A stretch of DNA of 64,000 nucleotides, from positions 1 through 64,000 of the forward strand of contig JBJMLA010000061.1 in the NCBI GenBank assembly GCA_045805505.1. The letters are read 5' to 3'. Positions 1 through 8,383 of this stretch are shown here, in pieces. Positions within the stretch are counted from its first letter, which is position 1, and the number at the start of each line of letters is the position of its first letter. The DNA comes from BP-464 sp045805505 (GTDB lineage Bacteria > Actinomycetota > Thermoleophilia > Solirubrobacterales > Solirubrobacteraceae). The notes under the pieces are model-generated. The model had not been told where the DNA came from, did not search any database, and worked only from the letters and a program-made list of their open reading frames with translations. Made by a program: the position numbers and the translations under genes.

Positions 1-1205
1 CGCTTGGTGGCGTCCGCGACGAGGCCGAGATCCGGGGGCATCGCCGCACCTACATCGGTGCGCTTCCGGGTCGTCTGGTGCGTGCGCTGCGCGACGCGGC
101 GACGATGAACCCGGTGATCATGCTCGACGAGGTCGACAAGGTCGGCGCCGACTGGCGCGGCGACCCGAGCGCGGCCCTGCTCGAGGTCCTCGACCCGGCG
201 CAGAACTCGACGTTCCGCGACCACTACCTCGACATCGAGATGGACCTGTCGCAGGTCATCTTCATCGCCACCGCCAACCAGGCCGACACGATCCCCGGGC
301 CGCTGCTGGACCGGATGGAGGTCATCCGCTTCGACGGCTACACCGTCGCCGAGAAGACCGCCATCGCCCGCGACTACCTGTGGAAGCGCCAGCGCGAGCG
401 CAACGGCCTGCTCCCGGAGGAGGTCGTGGTGTCCGACGAGATGCTCGAGCTGATCGTCTCGGAGTACACCCGCGAGGCCGGCGTGCGGCAGCTCGAGCGC
501 GAGCTCGGGACGCTGCTGCGCAAGACCGCGACGAAGCTCGCCAGCGGGAAGGCACAGGCGCCGATCACGGTCGACCTCGACCTGATCCGCGACGCGCTCG
601 GGCGTCAGAAGGTGTTCCACGAGGCGGCCGCGCGCACCGCGGTGCCCGGCGTGGCCACCGGTCTGAGCGTCACGGGGACGGGCGGCGACGTCCTGTTCAT
701 CGAGGCCAACTCGACGAAGGCCAAGGGCACCCACCTGCACCTCACGGGGCAGCTGGGCGACGTGATGAAGGAGTCGGCGAAGATCGCCCTGACCCACGTC
801 CGGGCCCACGCGGAGCAGCTCGGCATCCCAGAGGAGGCGTTCGAGGACCGCGAGTTCCACGTCCACGTCCCCGCGGGTGCGATCCCGAAGGACGGCCCCA
901 GCGCCGGCATCACGATGGCCACGGCGCTCGCGTCGCTGCTGTCGGGGCGCCCGGTGCGCCACACGGTGGCCATGACCGGCGAGGTGACGCTCCAGGGGCG
1001 TGTCCTGCCGATCGGCGGGCTCAAGCAGAAGGTGCTGGCCGCGCACGCCGCGGGGCTGACCGACGTGGTCCTCCCCGAGCGCAACCGGCCCGACCTCGAC
1101 GACGTCCCCGCGGACGTCCGCGAGGCGATGACGTTTCACCCCGTGATGACGCTGGGCGAGGTGCTCGAGCTCGCGCTCGAGCCGGCGCCCGCCGTCGTCG
1201 CGTAA
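1..1205 (+). CDS. lon: Lon ATP-dependent protease, C-terminal part (5' truncated by window)
   Basis: The reading frame is open from base 3 and gives 400 residues, about half of a bacterial Lon (about 780-800 aa). The Walker B stretch (VIMLDEVDK, visible residues 38-46), the sensor-1 segment (IATAN) and the sensor-2 region with AGVRQLERELG belong to the AAA+ module. The C-terminal peptidase domain shows the catalytic serine in KDGPSAGI (visible residue 300) and the lysine in GGLKQK about 40 residues later, so the Ser-Lys dyad is intact. Lon is a cytoplasmic hexamer that unfolds and degrades damaged and regulatory proteins using ATP. The gene ends in TAA and is followed by a strong GC hairpin. 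It is functionally unrelated to the polysaccharide genes downstream. Confidence 0.97.
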   Translation, partial: LGGVRDEAEIRGHRRTYIGALPGRLVRALRDAATMNPVIMLDEVDKVGADWRGDPSAALLEVLDPAQNSTFRDHYLDIEMDLSQVIFIATANQADTIPGPLLDRMEVIRFDGYTVAEKTAIARDYLWKRQRERNGLLPEEVVVSDEMLELIVSEYTREAGVRQLERELGTLLRKTATKLASGKAQAPITVDLDLIRDALGRQKVFHEAAARTAVPGVATGLSVTGTGGDVLFIEANSTKAKGTHLHLTGQLGDVMKESAKIALTHVRAHAEQLGIPEEAFEDREFHVHVPAGAIPKDGPSAGITMATALASLLSGRPVRHTVAMTGEVTLQGRVLPIGGLKQKVLAAHAAGLTDVVLPERNRPDLDDVPADVREAMTFHPVMTLGEVLELALEPAPAVVA

Positions 1206-1217
1206 GCGAATCTGGCC

Positions 1218-1244
1218 GGCGCGGGCCCCGCGGGGGTCCGCGCC
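1218..1244 (+). terminator. GC-rich hairpin after lon
   Basis: A 12-bp stem (7 perfect GC-rich pairs, one G-T wobble, then four C-G pairs) with a 3-base loop lies 13 bases after the lon stop. There is no T-run, as is usual for terminators in very GC-rich actinobacteria. It ends one base before the putative -10 hexamer of the next gene. Confidence 0.5.
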
Positions 1245-1245
1245 G

Positions 1246-1251
1246 TAGGAT
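1246..1251 (+). promoter_or_regulatory. TAGGAT -10-like element, leaderless spacing
   Basis: TAGGAT lies 6 bases before the ATG at 1258, so a transcript starting 6-7 bases after the hexamer would begin at the start codon. It directly abuts the lon hairpin. Confidence 0.6.
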
Positions 1252-1257
1252 CGCGCC

Positions 1258-3585
1258 ATGGAACGAGCGATGACGGCCAGGGAGCGTCGCCTCGCTCTCG
1301 GCGGGCTCGGGCTCCTGGCGGCCATCGTCGTCGTCGACGTCCTGTCGGAGCCGACGATCCTCATCTCGCTGCTGGTCGTCGTGCCCGTCCTGGCCGCGCT
1401 CGCCTCGCCCCCGCGCATCGTCATCGGCCTCGCCGCGCTGACGTTCGCCACCGCCGTGGTGATGGGCGCCGTGGACGGCCTGTTCCTGGCCGAGCGCCAC
1501 ATCGTCGGGCTTCTGGTGGTCGCCGCCGGCGGGGTGGCCAGCATTCAGGCGGCGCGGTCGCGCGGGGCGCTGTCGGCGCTCCGTGAGACCGAGAGCGAGG
1601 CGTTCCGGCGGATCGCGCTGCTCGACCGCTCGAGCCTGCTCATCGCCGCGCCGATGGAGTTCGGCGCGCGCCTGCGCGAGCTCACGCGACTCGTCATCCC
1701 GGACCTGGCCGACCTCGCGATGATCGACCTGACGACGGCCGACGGCCGGCTCGACGGCGTCGTGGCCGGCGCGGCGGACCCGGAGCAGGCGGCTCTCGTC
1801 GAACGCACCCGAGCCGCCTTGCCGATCGACCCGGCGGGCGACCATCCGGTTGCCGTCGCGCTGCGCACCGGCGAGCCGCAGCTGCGCGGCGCCATGACCG
1901 ACGACACGCTCGCCTACTCGTCGGCGATCGTCATCCCCCTGATCGCTCGCGGGAGCACGCTCGGAGTCCTGTCGGTCCTGCGACTGGGCACGGCGGTCCC
2001 GTTCGCGGAGGCCGACGTGTCGCTGATCAGCGACCTCGCCAGCCGCGCGGCGCTGGCCGTCGACAACGCGCGGCTCTTCGAAGAGCAGCAGCGCACCGAG
2101 GCGCAGCTGCAGACCGTGCTCGACGGGCTCGCCGAGCCGGTGGTGATGGTCTCGCGCGAGGGCGAGCTGGTCTACGTCAACGATGCCGCTGCGGCGCTGT
2201 TCGATGCGGACGGGCCGCCCACCCGGCTGTCGGACGTCCACGCGGGCTTCGAGCTCTTCGACGAGCAGGGCGCTCCGCTGGACCCCGACGCGCTGCCGGG
2301 CCGCAAGGTGCTGCGCGGCGAGCCTGCCGAGCCCGTCACCTACCGCCGGCGGCACCTGGCGACCGGCGAGGAGCAGTGGCTGACGGTCAAGGCCTCCGCC
2401 GCGCACGATCCGGCGACCGGCGAGCCGATCATCGCCGTCAACATCATCGAGGACGTCACGGAGCAGCGCCAGGCGCACGAGCGCGCGGCGTTCCTCTCGG
2501 ATGCGTCGCGCCTCCTTTCGGCGTCCCTGGAGTTCGAGTCCACGCTCGAGGACGTCGCCCGCGCGGTCGTGCCGCGGGTGGCGCCGTGGTGTGCGATCGA
2601 CGTCGAGAACGAGGGCGAGCGCCTCGACCGGGTGGCGGTGGCCGGGGACGTCGCCGGCGAGCCCGGTCTCGTCGTCCCGCTCATCAGCGGCGAGCGCGTC
2701 CTCGGCTCGATCTCGCTGGGCGGAACGCCCGACCGCGAGCTCGCCGAGGAGCTCGGTCGCCGGGCGGGCGTGGCCGTCGAGAACGCGCGGATCCACCAGG
2801 ATCGGTCACGGATCGCGGCGACGCTGCAGCGCTCGCTGCTGCCGCCGCGGCTGCCGGTCGTGCCCGGACTCACCCTCGCCGCGCGCTTCCGGGCGGCCGG
2901 CGAGGCCAACCAGGTCGGCGGTGACTTCTACGACCTGTTCCCGATCGACGGCGACTGGATGGTCGTCATCGGCGACGTCACCGGCAAAGGCCCCGGGGCA
3001 GCGGCGATCACCTCCCTGGCGCGCTACACGATCCGGACGGCGGCGCTCTACGAGCCGACGTCGGCCGGCATCATGCGCCGCCTCAACGACGTGCTGCTGG
3101 CCGAGGGCGACCGGCCGCAGATGTGCACGGCAGTCTGCGTGCGCATCACGCCGGCCACCGGGCTCACGCCGCTGCGTGCCGAGCTCGTCTGCGCGGGGCA
3201 CCCGCCGCCCTATCTGCTGCACGGCGGCGGCGGGATCGAGGAGCTGTGCCGGCCCGGCCCGCTGCTCGGCGCCTTCGCGCACGCCGGATGGGAGCCGTTC
3301 GTCGTCGACCTGCACCCGGGCGACGGCGTGGTCCTCTACACCGACGGGGTCACAGACGCACGCGGCTCCGACGGGCTGTTCGGGCAGGCACGCCTGGAAG
3401 CGCTGCTCGGAGAGCTCGCCGGCGCCGAGGCCGACGCGATCGCCGGCGAGATCGACGACCGGCTGCTGGCCTTCCAGGAGGGACCGCAGCGCGACGACGT
3501 GGCGCTGCTGGTGCTGCGTGCGGGAGCGCCGGCGAGCGCCCCGGAAACCACGGTGGTTGCGGGCTCGTCGGCCACAGCGACTTGA
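1258..3585 (+). CDS. Membrane-anchored GAF-PAS-GAF-PP2C (SpoIIE-type) serine phosphatase
   Basis: 775 aa. Residues about 10-100 are hydrophobic with three to four membrane segments. They are followed by a GAF domain (about 115-275), a PAS domain (about 282-400, with VDNARLFEEQQRTEAQLQT as the linker helix before it), a second short GAF-like domain (about 408-518) and a SpoIIE/PP2C catalytic domain (about 530-755). The phosphatase metal-binding motifs are intact: GGDFYDLF near residue 555, GDVTGKGPGAA, LYTDGVTDAR and DDVALLVL. Proteins of this architecture dephosphorylate anti-sigma-factor antagonists in partner-switching stress pathways, with the sensory domains setting activity. No anti-sigma or antagonist gene is adjacent, so the partner is elsewhere. 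The ATG is chosen because the TAGGAT hexamer sits just upstream. Confidence 0.9.
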   Translation: MERAMTARERRLALGGLGLLAAIVVVDVLSEPTILISLLVVVPVLAALASPPRIVIGLAALTFATAVVMGAVDGLFLAERHIVGLLVVAAGGVASIQAARSRGALSALRETESEAFRRIALLDRSSLLIAAPMEFGARLRELTRLVIPDLADLAMIDLTTADGRLDGVVAGAADPEQAALVERTRAALPIDPAGDHPVAVALRTGEPQLRGAMTDDTLAYSSAIVIPLIARGSTLGVLSVLRLGTAVPFAEADVSLISDLASRAALAVDNARLFEEQQRTEAQLQTVLDGLAEPVVMVSREGELVYVNDAAAALFDADGPPTRLSDVHAGFELFDEQGAPLDPDALPGRKVLRGEPAEPVTYRRRHLATGEEQWLTVKASAAHDPATGEPIIAVNIIEDVTEQRQAHERAAFLSDASRLLSASLEFESTLEDVARAVVPRVAPWCAIDVENEGERLDRVAVAGDVAGEPGLVVPLISGERVLGSISLGGTPDRELAEELGRRAGVAVENARIHQDRSRIAATLQRSLLPPRLPVVPGLTLAARFRAAGEANQVGGDFYDLFPIDGDWMVVIGDVTGKGPGAAAITSLARYTIRTAALYEPTSAGIMRRLNDVLLAEGDRPQMCTAVCVRITPATGLTPLRAELVCAGHPPPYLLHGGGGIEELCRPGPLLGAFAHAGWEPFVVDLHPGDGVVLYTDGVTDARGSDGLFGQARLEALLGELAGAEADAIAGEIDDRLLAFQEGPQRDDVALLVLRAGAPASAPETTVVAGSSATAT

Positions 3586-3625
3586 CGTCCGTCCGGTGGT
3601 TCGTGTCTGATCGCACGAGCTGCAC

Positions 3626-3787
3626 ATGGCTCCCCCTGCCGGACCCATCTACGCCAGCACGCTGCACCGGCGCGACCGGGGGTGGCAGCCGCGCCGTCGG
3701 CGCGCTCGGATGCGCCTGCTGCGCGGCGCCGTGTGGAGCAGTGCGACCGCCGCGATCGCCGCATTGTTGATCGCCCACTTCGCCTGA
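3626..3787 (+). CDS. Small basic tail-anchored-like membrane protein (putative)
   Basis: A 53-codon frame from ATG to TGA fills the 290-base gap between the phosphatase and the cupin gene. The first 33 residues contain a long arginine cluster (WQPRRRRARMRLLR). The last about 20 residues are hydrophobic and Ala/Leu/Ile-rich, ending IAALLIAHFA. That is the layout of a small C-tail-anchored membrane protein with its basic end in the cytoplasm. No Shine-Dalgarno or -10-like hexamer is obvious upstream. I do not recognise a family, and a chance frame in GC-rich DNA is possible. Confidence 0.4.
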   Translation: MAPPAGPIYASTLHRRDRGWQPRRRRARMRLLRGAVWSSATAAIAALLIAHFA

Positions 3788-3863
3788 GTCGGCCCGCGAG
3801 GGCAGCGGCTCCGCCACGGGCGACGTCGTCGAGAAGATCTCGCAGCAGCGGCTTTCTCTCACC

Positions 3864-3869
3864 TACGCT
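3864..3869 (+). promoter_or_regulatory. TACGCT -10-like element, leaderless spacing
   Basis: TACGCT is followed by six bases and then the ATG of the cupin gene at 3876. Confidence 0.55.
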
Positions 3870-3875
3870 CCGGGC

Positions 3876-4412
3876 ATGGACGATGCGCGGAGCCTGAGCG
3901 ACCTCCAGGATCGCTCGACTGTCGACGACCGGGGCGTCCCGAAGACGCTGTTGCCCGAGGGCGTGACCTTCCGGGACGCGGTCACCCACACCGACGACCG
4001 GGGCACGGTCTGTGAGATGTTCGACGAGCGCTGGGACTGGCACGACGCCCCGCTCGTCTTCAGCTACCTCTTCACCCTGCGACCCGGCCGCGTCAAGGGC
4101 TGGGGCATGCACAAGCTCCACGAGGACCGGTACTTCATCCTCCGGGGGGTCATGGAGGTGGTCATGTACGACGGCCGCGAGGACGCCGAGACCTACGGGC
4201 TGGTGTCCAAGGCCGTCCTCAGCGAGCACCACCGGCGGCTGATGAACATCCCGGCGGGGATCTGGCACGCCAACGCCAACATCAGCGACACCGAGGCCCT
4301 CGTCGTCAACTTCCCCACGGAGCCCTACGACCACGAGGCGCCCGACAAGTACCGGCTCCCGCTCGACACGGACGAGATCCCGTACACCTGGCCGGCCTCC
4401 GCCGGCTGGTGA
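3876..4412 (+). CDS. RmlC-like cupin, sugar 3,5-epimerase family protein
   Basis: 178 aa, one cupin barrel. The stretch GWGMHKLHEDRYFILRG matches the RmlC position that carries the catalytic histidine, followed by the metal-free cupin core. The end (PYDHEAPDKYRLP) resembles the substrate-lid end of dTDP-4-dehydrorhamnose 3,5-epimerases. The protein is clearly diverged from the canonical RmlC encoded at 8380-8949, so it may act on another 4-keto nucleotide sugar or be a 3,4-ketoisomerase of the FdtA kind. Its stop overlaps the GTG of the following glycosyltransferase (GTGA), indicating translational coupling and a shared pathway. Confidence 0.75.
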   Translation: MDDARSLSDLQDRSTVDDRGVPKTLLPEGVTFRDAVTHTDDRGTVCEMFDERWDWHDAPLVFSYLFTLRPGRVKGWGMHKLHEDRYFILRGVMEVVMYDGREDAETYGLVSKAVLSEHHRRLMNIPAGIWHANANISDTEALVVNFPTEPYDHEAPDKYRLPLDTDEIPYTWPASAGW

Positions 4413-5560
4413 CGCCCCCGGAGGCGTCGATCGTCATCGCCACGGCGCGCGACGGAGCGCGGCTGACGGCGGCCCTCGACCGTCTGCCCTCGACGCTCGC
4501 GGGCGTGGCCTGCGAGCTGATCGTCGTGCTCAACGGCGCCGCTCAGGACGTGATCGGCGCCGCCCGCGCGCGCACGGACATCGACCACCTCCTCGAGTCG
4601 GAGGCGAACCTCGGCTTCGCCGGCGCCACGAACCTCGGGGCGCGAGCCGCCACCGGCGAGTTCGTGGTCCTGCTGCACGACGACACCGAGCCCGTGGCCG
4701 GATGGCTGGCGCGGCTGCTCGAGACGGTCCGGGAACATCCGCAGATCGGCGTGATCGGCCCGCTGACCCTGCGCCGCGACGGGACGGTGCAGGTCGCCGG
4801 CGCCACGCTGACCGCGGACGGCAGCCCGTGGGCGCCCGCGCAGGGCTGCGCCCCCGATGACCCCGCGGTCGGCACCGGTCGCGCCACCGACTACTGCGGC
4901 AGCAACGCCGTCGTCGTGCGCAGAGCGGCATGGGAGGCGATCGGCGGGCTGGAGGAGGCGCTGTTCCCCGCGGGCTACGTCGACGTCGACCTCGCGTTCT
5001 CGGCCCGTCGCGCGGGCTGGGAGGTGTGGTTCGAGCCGCGCGCCGCGGTCGTGCACGAGGGGGGGCACGGGACGCTCGCGCCCGGCTTCCGCGCGTGGGT
5101 CGCCGCGCGCAACCGGGCGGTGTTCACGGAGAAGTGGGCCGCGGCGCTCGAGGCCTTCGAGCCGGCTGATCCCGGCGACATCGACGGCACGATCGCGCGC
5201 GCCGTCGAGCGAGCCCGGCAGCGCCGGCCCGATCCGGGACCGCTACCGAGCGCCGCGGCGCCGCGTCCGTCGGAGGTCGCGCTGCTGCACGCCTACGTCG
5301 GCGAGCAGGACGCCTGGGCGGCCGGCGTGCACCGCGAGTGGCCGCGCCTGGCGGCCGAGATCGCCGCGCTGCAGGGGGCGCTCGCCGCGGCGGGAGAGCA
5401 GACGCGCGGACAGGTCGAGACGATCGCCACGCTCGATGCCGAGGTCCAGCGGCTGCGTGAGCGGGAGGCCTTCCTCGACGCCGAGTGCGGGCGCCTCGCG
5501 CGACTAGGTGGCGCTCGGCGGAGCCTGCGGGGACAGCTGCGGGGCCTCCTGCGGCGCTAG
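4409..5560 (+). CDS. GT2 family glycosyltransferase with C-terminal coiled coil
   Basis: 383 aa. The GT-A fold spans about residues 5-240: SIVIAT at the first strand, the acidic metal-binding motif LLHDDTEP, the acceptor-side YVDVDLAFSARRAGW and a final VHEGGHG. This is the layout of rhamnosyltransferase-type GT2 enzymes that add sugars to a lipid-linked or surface polysaccharide on the cytoplasmic face. Residues about 300-375 form a heptad-rich coiled coil (AAEIAALQGALAAAGEQ onward) ending in a basic tail, which probably mediates oligomerisation or membrane contact. The GTG start overlaps the preceding stop. The last 57 bases overlap the convergent heme A synthase gene. Confidence 0.85.
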   Translation: MTPPEASIVIATARDGARLTAALDRLPSTLAGVACELIVVLNGAAQDVIGAARARTDIDHLLESEANLGFAGATNLGARAATGEFVVLLHDDTEPVAGWLARLLETVREHPQIGVIGPLTLRRDGTVQVAGATLTADGSPWAPAQGCAPDDPAVGTGRATDYCGSNAVVVRRAAWEAIGGLEEALFPAGYVDVDLAFSARRAGWEVWFEPRAAVVHEGGHGTLAPGFRAWVAARNRAVFTEKWAAALEAFEPADPGDIDGTIARAVERARQRRPDPGPLPSAAAPRPSEVALLHAYVGEQDAWAAGVHREWPRLAAEIAALQGALAAAGEQTRGQVETIATLDAEVQRLREREAFLDAECGRLARLGGARRSLRGQLRGLLRR

Positions 5561-6463
5561 CCGCCCGGCCGCGGCGACCGACCACAGCACGCTGATCCAC
5601 GTCAGTGTGGCCAGCGTGATGTGGACCCAGACGAGGCCCGGCGGCAGCTCGTTCTCGTACTGGACGAAGCCGACCACGCCCTGGGCGGCGATCAGCACGC
5701 ACATCGCGGTGACCGGCCCGCGCAGCCGCGGGCTCGCCCCCTGCTTGCGCAGGTACAGCCACAGCGCGACGGCGCAAAGCCCGAAGAACGTGCTGAACCG
5801 GCCGTGCCAGTGGATCATCCAGTCGAGCGTCTCGCCGCCCTTGAAGACGAAGCGGCTGGCCACCTCGTCGCCGTGCGTCCCCGGATGGGGCCCGGCCCCG
5901 GTGGTCACCGCGCCCAGCAGCAGCACCCAGGCGGCGACCGGCGCGATCGCCCGCGTGGCGAGGACCGTGTTGCGCGGCTCGACCGTCTCCTGCGCCCGGA
6001 CGCGCTCGTCGGGGATCCGCGAGCGCCACATCAGCGAGAACGCGGCGACGACGATCAGCATGCTCAGGACGAAGTGGCCCATCACCAGGCCGGGCGCCAG
6101 GTCGAACAGCACCACCAGCCCGCCGAGCGCGATCTGGCCGATGACGCCTGCCGGCAGCGCCAGCCCCAGCCAGGCGAGGTCGCGCCGGAACGGGCGGCGC
6201 AGGTAGGCCAGCAGCGCCGCGGCGATCGCGGCGATGGCCACGAAGCCGGTGATCAGGCGGTTGCCGTATTCCACGCCGGCGTGGAAGTCGAGCTCGGTGG
6301 TGACCAGGCGGCCGTTGCACTTCGGCCACGTCGGGCAGCCCAGGCCGGAGCCGGTCAGCCGCACCGCGGCGCCGCTGAGGACGATGGCGACGAGCGAGAC
6401 GAAGGCGACCAGCGCGATGCGCTGGTAGAGCTGCGGTGAGATTCTCGGCAGCCGGTCGCGCAT
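5504..6463 (-). CDS. ctaA: Heme A synthase (COX15/CtaA family)
   Basis: 319 aa with seven to eight hydrophobic helices. The N-terminal half has the GSGLGCPTWPKCNG loop with the conserved cysteine pair. Histidines in VMGHFVLS, HWHGRFST and VHITLATL are in positions expected for heme ligands. At the first ligand position the sequence reads EYGNR, without the His found in some characterised enzymes, as I recall it. CtaA oxidises the C8 methyl of heme O to make heme A for aa3-type cytochrome oxidase, so the organism is an aerobe. The gene stands alone between polysaccharide genes and overlaps the convergent GT2 by 57 bases. Confidence 0.93.
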   Translation of the reverse strand: MRDRLPRISPQLYQRIALVAFVSLVAIVLSGAAVRLTGSGLGCPTWPKCNGRLVTTELDFHAGVEYGNRLITGFVAIAAIAAALLAYLRRPFRRDLAWLGLALPAGVIGQIALGGLVVLFDLAPGLVMGHFVLSMLIVVAAFSLMWRSRIPDERVRAQETVEPRNTVLATRAIAPVAAWVLLLGAVTTGAGPHPGTHGDEVASRFVFKGGETLDWMIHWHGRFSTFFGLCAVALWLYLRKQGASPRLRGPVTAMCVLIAAQGVVGFVQYENELPPGLVWVHITLATLTWISVLWSVAAAGRLAPQEAPQLSPQAPPSAT

Positions 6464-6472
6464 GGGCCCGGG

Positions 6473-6478
6473 AGTCTA
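6473..6478 (-). promoter_or_regulatory. TAGACT -10-like element for ctaA
   Basis: On the minus strand TAGACT is followed by nine bases (CCCGGGCCC) and then the ATG at 6463. It is part of a 58-base divergent promoter region shared with the acetyltransferase gene. Confidence 0.5.
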
Positions 6479-6508
6479 TGAGCGGCAGGGTCCGGGCCGG
6501 CAGGGAGT

Positions 6509-6514
6509 TAGGCT
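6509..6514 (+). promoter_or_regulatory. TAGGCT -10-like element, leaderless spacing
   Basis: TAGGCT is followed by exactly seven bases and a TTG at 6522, which fixes the start of the acetyltransferase better than the more distant alternatives. Confidence 0.6.
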
Positions 6515-6521
6515 CGTCGCG

Positions 6522-7271
6522 TTGATCGCCATCTCGGAAATGGACTCGGCACGGTTCGGCCTGGTCGTCGCGCGCGCTGCGCCCGCCGGCGAGTCTGATC
6601 TCGAGCCGATGCTGGGCTTCTGCGCCGATCACGACGTGGACCTGGTGATCGCCCGCTGCGACGCCGCCGACTCGGCTCTGTCGCGGGCGCTGCGTGCCGC
6701 CGGGCTCGAGTCCGTCGAGGGCCAGATCGTCTATCGCGGACCGGCCTGCGAGCGACCGAGCCACCCGGGCATCCGGCCGGCTGTCGCCGGCGACGAGGAG
6801 GCGATCGCCACGCTGGCCGCCCGCGGGTTCGACGAGTACGGAGGCCACTACTTCTCCGATCCGAGACTCCCCGCGGAGCTCTGCAAGGACCTCTACGTGG
6901 ACTGGGCGCGCAGGGGGGCGTCGGGCGAGGCTGCCGACGAGATCGTCGTGGCGGAGCACGGCGGGGGCGTCGCGGCCTTCGGGATGTGGACGATCTCCGG
7001 GGACGAGGTCACGTTCCAGCTCGCAGCGGTGGCGCCGGAGGCGCGGCGCCTGGGTCTCTACACCGCGCTCACGCTCCACGGTCAGGACTGGGCGCACCGC
7101 CAGGGCGCCAAGAGCGTCATCGGCATCGTCGCCCACGCGACGCTCGGATCGCATCGCATGTTCAGCGGGGCGGGCTGGCGGCCCGAGCAGGCCTCCACGA
7201 CCTTCCACGGCTGGCGCGACCGTATGGCCGCCGCTCAGCCGGTGGCGAACTTGAGCGACTCGGCCACGTAG
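6522..7271 (+). CDS. GNAT family N-acetyltransferase, probably sugar-amine directed
   Basis: 249 aa from TTG. The GNAT domain occupies about residues 80-240: the beta4 strand VTFQLAAVAPEARRLGLYTAL carries the acetyl-CoA pyrophosphate loop, and the domain ends with a characteristic FHGWRDRM segment. The N-terminal 80 residues resemble the extra domain of dTDP-fucosamine acetyltransferase (WecD/RffC). The WecE-type aminotransferase gene lies immediately opposite, with a 37-base overlap. Together this suggests acetylation of a dTDP-4-amino-4,6-dideoxyhexose, but the substrate is inferred from context. ATG at 6540 is an alternative start. Confidence 0.75.
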   Translation: MIAISEMDSARFGLVVARAAPAGESDLEPMLGFCADHDVDLVIARCDAADSALSRALRAAGLESVEGQIVYRGPACERPSHPGIRPAVAGDEEAIATLAARGFDEYGGHYFSDPRLPAELCKDLYVDWARRGASGEAADEIVVAEHGGGVAAFGMWTISGDEVTFQLAAVAPEARRLGLYTALTLHGQDWAHRQGAKSVIGIVAHATLGSHRMFSGAGWRPEQASTTFHGWRDRMAAAQPVANLSDSAT

Positions 7272-8383
7272 GCGGCGTCGTCGAGCGTCATCCCGTTCCA
7301 CAGCGGGAGCCGCACCAGTCCGTCGCTCGCGGCGATCGTCACGGGCAGGTCGCCGGCCGCACGCCCGAACCGCCGGCCGGCGGGGCTGCTGTGCAGCGGG
7401 ACGTAGTGGAACACCGCGTGCACCCCGCGCTCGGCCAGCCGCGCGATGACGCGGTCGCGGCGGCTGTCGTCACCGACCAGCACGTGGTAGAGGTGGCCGT
7501 TGGGCTCGCAGTCGGCGGGCACGACGGGGCGCCGGAGACGGCCCGCCGCCTCCAGGGGGGCGAGGGCCTCGTGGTAGGCGTCCCAGATGCCGCGGCGCTG
7601 CGCCGTGATGCGGTGGGCGTCGTTGAGCTGCGGCCACAGGAACGCGGCGTTGAGGTCGCTGAGCAGGTAGGAGGACCCGAGATCGACCCAGGTGTAGCGA
7701 TCGACCTCGCCCCGGAAGAACCGCGAGCGGTTCGTGCCCTTCTCGTGGAGCACCTCCGCCCGGTCGACCAGGTCGGGATCGTTGATGAGCAGGGCGCCAC
7801 CCTCGCCGCAGGCGATGTTCTTGGTCTCGTGGAAGCTCAGGCAGCCGAGCTGGCCGATGGTGCCCAGCGCGCGGCCCGCGCACCGGGAGAGGATGCCCTG
7901 CGCGGCGTCCTCGATGACCACGAGGCCGTGGCGCTCGGCGAGCGCGGTGAGCACGCCCATGTCGGCGCCGACGCCCGCGTAGTGCACCGGCAGGATCGCC
8001 TTCGTGCGGTCGGTGAGCGCCGCCTCCACGAGCGACTCGTCGAGGTTGAGCGTGTCCTCGCGGATGTCGACGAACACCGGCACGCCGCCGCGCGCGGCGA
8101 TCGCGCTGGCGGTGGTGACGAACGTGAACGACGGGACGACGACCTCGTCGCCCGGTCCGACACCGGCCAGCGCGATGCTCATCTCGAGCGCCGACGTGCA
8201 GGAGGTCGTCAGCAGCGCACGGGCCGTGCCGAGCTCCTCCTCGAGCCACCCCGCGCAGCGCCGCGAGAACGGCCCGTTCCCGGAGAGGTGGCGGTTGGCG
8301 ATCGCCTCCTGGATCGCCTCGGGCTCGTCCCCGGTCGCGTAGGGCCGGTTGAACGGGACCCGGCGCTCGGGCTCGCGGCTCAC
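7235..8383 (-). CDS. wecE: dTDP-4-amino-4,6-dideoxygalactose transaminase (WecE/RffA type)
   Basis: 382 aa, a full-length DegT/DnrJ/EryC1 PLP enzyme. It follows the E. coli WecE sequence as I remember it almost without gaps: VPFNRPYATG at the start, GDEVVVPSFTFV, VPVFVDIREDTLN, VIEDAAQG, the PLP lysine in LSFHETKN, GEGGALLIND, EKGTNRSRFFRGEVD and FHYVPLHSSPAG. The family converts dTDP-4-keto-6-deoxyglucose plus glutamate to dTDP-fucosamine for surface polysaccharide. The GTG start overlaps the rfbC stop (GTGA), so translation is coupled to the epimerase. Neither rmlA nor rmlB, needed to make the substrate, is in this window. Confidence 0.9.
   Translation of the reverse strand: MSREPERRVPFNRPYATGDEPEAIQEAIANRHLSGNGPFSRRCAGWLEEELGTARALLTTSCTSALEMSIALAGVGPGDEVVVPSFTFVTTASAIAARGGVPVFVDIREDTLNLDESLVEAALTDRTKAILPVHYAGVGADMGVLTALAERHGLVVIEDAAQGILSRCAGRALGTIGQLGCLSFHETKNIACGEGGALLINDPDLVDRAEVLHEKGTNRSRFFRGEVDRYTWVDLGSSYLLSDLNAAFLWPQLNDAHRITAQRRGIWDAYHEALAPLEAAGRLRRPVVPADCEPNGHLYHVLVGDDSRRDRVIARLAERGVHAVFHYVPLHSSPAGRRFGRAAGDLPVTIAASDGLVRLPLWNGMTLDDAAYVAESLKFATG

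Noticed and set aside
1021..2796. A 591-codon minus-strand frame opposite lon and the phosphatase
   Set aside because: It is antisense to two well-supported genes, has Arg/Gly/Asp-rich repetitive composition and no domain.
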